Shown here: positions 63,070 through 64,000 of the stretch, one piece after another
Layout: the number at the start of each line of letters is the position of its first letter
How positions within the stretch are numbered: position 1 is the first letter of the stretch
NCBI RefSeq assembly: GCF_026230175.1
Contig: NZ_CP104208.1
Location: 3,162,001-3,226,000, forward strand
Origin: Desulfovibrio mangrovi
GTDB lineage: Bacteria; Desulfobacterota; Desulfovibrionia; Desulfovibrionales; Desulfovibrionaceae
Direction: 5' to 3'
Length of the DNA: 64,000 nucleotides
The notes under the pieces: model-generated
Told to the model about the DNA's origin: nothing
Seen by the model: only the letters and a program-made list of their open reading frames with translations
The model's database searches: none
Translations under genes and position numbers: made by a program

Positions 63070-63344
63070 GCCTGCGGGTGTAGCAAAAGGTTGATGGATG
63101 CGCCAGTTGCACTGGAGGCCCTTCTTTGGGGGCGCGCCATTGCGGACTTTGTGGCGGCAGGTCAATCCATTGAGATTGCAGATGAATTGACGCAGGGCTC
63201 CGGCGGGGTGTATATATGGGAGGACAGCCTTTCATTCCTTGCGAACAGGCAGCGGGAGGCGGTGTTCCGGCCTTGTGTCGCGGGGGCGACGACTGGCCGG
63301 AGACTTCGGCAGAAATCTTCGGGGGACGCCAAGGAGTATGATTG

Positions 63345-63776
63345 ATGGCCAAGCATGACTGCGAAGTGTTCGGACACATGCTGTACAGCTCCGAGCTCAG
63401 TTACAATGAGCTCTATGCCATTGAAGCCGATCTGATTGATGAGTTGCAGGCCGCGCTTGAGCGCATCAACGCCGAGCATATTGACCTTGTGGGGCTGGGA
63501 GACGCGCTGCGGATGCAGTGCGTTCTGACCGACTACGACGAGATCGTGTTTCACGAACTCTGCGATGCCGTGGCTGCCTTCCTGCCCAAAAAGGTGCAGG
63601 GCCGCCTGCTCTTTGTACATAAGGATCTCTCCATCGTGCATCTCTACTGCTTCATGGATGGCGGCTGGAAGGAGGCTGCGGTGGATATTTCGATGAAGGC
63701 CTGCCGCATCGGCGAAGAGATTGAGCCTGCCATCATGCGCACCGACCTGAACGGCGAATTGCCCGACGGCGGTTAG
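63345..63776 (+). CDS. Hypothetical soluble protein
   Basis: 143 aa from the ATG at 63345, with AAGGAG 8 bases upstream. Acidic and soluble: HMLYSSELSYNELYAIEADLIDELQAALERI, CVLTDYDEIVFHELCDAVAAFLP, GRLLFVHKDLSIVHLYCFMDGGWKEAAVDI. No known motif, signal peptide or membrane helix. It stands alone between a minus-strand phosphodiesterase gene and a tRNA gene; a GC hairpin (CGCCCTGT/ACAGGGGCG, 63797-63823) follows. I do not recognise it. Confidence 0.75.
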   Translation: MAKHDCEVFGHMLYSSELSYNELYAIEADLIDELQAALERINAEHIDLVGLGDALRMQCVLTDYDEIVFHELCDAVAAFLPKKVQGRLLFVHKDLSIVHLYCFMDGGWKEAAVDISMKACRIGEEIEPAIMRTDLNGELPDGG

Positions 63777-63954
63777 CAGCGCGGCGAGGCAATCTGTTCG
63801 CCCTGTCTCCTGAACAGGGGCGACATGTGGGTTCTTTCCCGCTCCTCAGCTGCGATGCCCGAAAAATCACGCTTCCGAGTCGAAATAGGCCCTAAACAGG
63901 CCCGAAAAGGTTGACGCACTGACGCTCTCCATACTACGAAGCGTCACTTCCCAC

Positions 63955-64000
63955 GCCCGGGTGGTGGAATTGGTAGACACAAGAGACTTAAAATCTCTCG
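63955..64000 (+). tRNA. tRNA-Leu (UAA), 3' part beyond window
   Basis: GCCCGGGTGGTGGAATTGG opens the acceptor and D arm, and AGAGA-CTTAAAA-TCTCT is the anticodon arm with TAA at 34-36. The molecule is truncated at base 64000. A TTGACG at 63911-63916 with TACTAC at 63932-63937 is a possible but short-spaced promoter. Confidence 0.93.

Noticed and set aside
62275-63345. 356-aa plus-strand ORF
   Set aside because: Shadow of the minus-strand phosphodiesterase gene, which has complete metal-binding motifs.

Overview
The window reads as the chromosome of a GC-rich, strictly anaerobic, sulfate-reducer-like deltaproteobacterium (Desulfovibrionales; Oleidesulfovibrio/Desulfovibrio alaskensis-like). 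The reasons are: a choline TMA-lyase whose length (846 aa) and key residue numbers (D216, C489, E491, G821) match those I recall for D. alaskensis CutC; a cooA-cooS-cooC set with the C-X2-C D-cluster motif described for D. vulgaris CODH; two oxygen-sensitive glycyl radical enzymes; and ablAB for N-epsilon-acetyl-beta-lysine. The species is inference.

Layout. (1) 1-13.5 kb, minus strand: a surface-glycan locus. A PglK/MsbA-type ABC flippase, NeuC-, NeuB- and NeuA-type nonulosonic acid genes and a glycan-transfer-like protein are followed by a winged-helix regulator. After it comes a tightly coupled module: HMGL-type aldolase with a DUF115-like tail, LdpA-like Fe-S TIM-barrel protein, HAD phosphatase, HpcH/HpaI aldolase, KdsB-like CMP-sugar synthetase, and a large surface-carbohydrate protein cut by the window edge. 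The regulator gene and the flippase operon share an almost identical promoter. (2) 13.8-29 kb, mixed genes: PerR-type regulator, a STAND/BTAD giant regulator, an AsnB-like protein beside a DUF1624 acyltransferase, PilZ, DODA dioxygenase, GNAT, an M20 amidohydrolase with a two-part DUF3100 carrier and its putative regulator, MarR, and a LOG-family protein.

(3) 29.1-48.9 kb: a complete choline-utilisation (cut) bacterial microcompartment locus. A BmrR-like MerR regulator and a small-protein/DMT-carrier operon lie on the minus strand; the 17-kb shell and enzyme operon lies on the plus strand. Both outward promoters carry the same dyad (TTCCCC-N4-GGGGAA) in a 19/20-bp spacer, the hallmark of MerR activation. 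CutC and CutD split choline to trimethylamine and acetaldehyde. CutF with PduL, and the Fe-ADH, would convert acetaldehyde to acetyl-phosphate and ethanol inside the shell. PduS and two PduT-like Fe-S trimers offer an electron path across the shell. The second aldehyde dehydrogenase paralogue (CutB) has lost its catalytic cysteine.

(4) 49-52.7 kb: cooA, a TGTCGG-N4-CCGACA CooA operator, cooS and cooC. (5) 53-56.3 kb, minus: a trans-4-hydroxy-L-proline dehydratase (HypD-type glycyl radical enzyme) and its activase. (6) 56.3-63.1 kb, minus: DUF486, UvrD/PcrA helicase, ablB/ablA and an AP-superfamily phosphodiesterase. A small plus-strand hypothetical gene and a tRNA-Leu(UAA) cut by the window edge close the window. 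Many very long ORFs antisense to real genes are GC-codon-bias artefacts and are left out.
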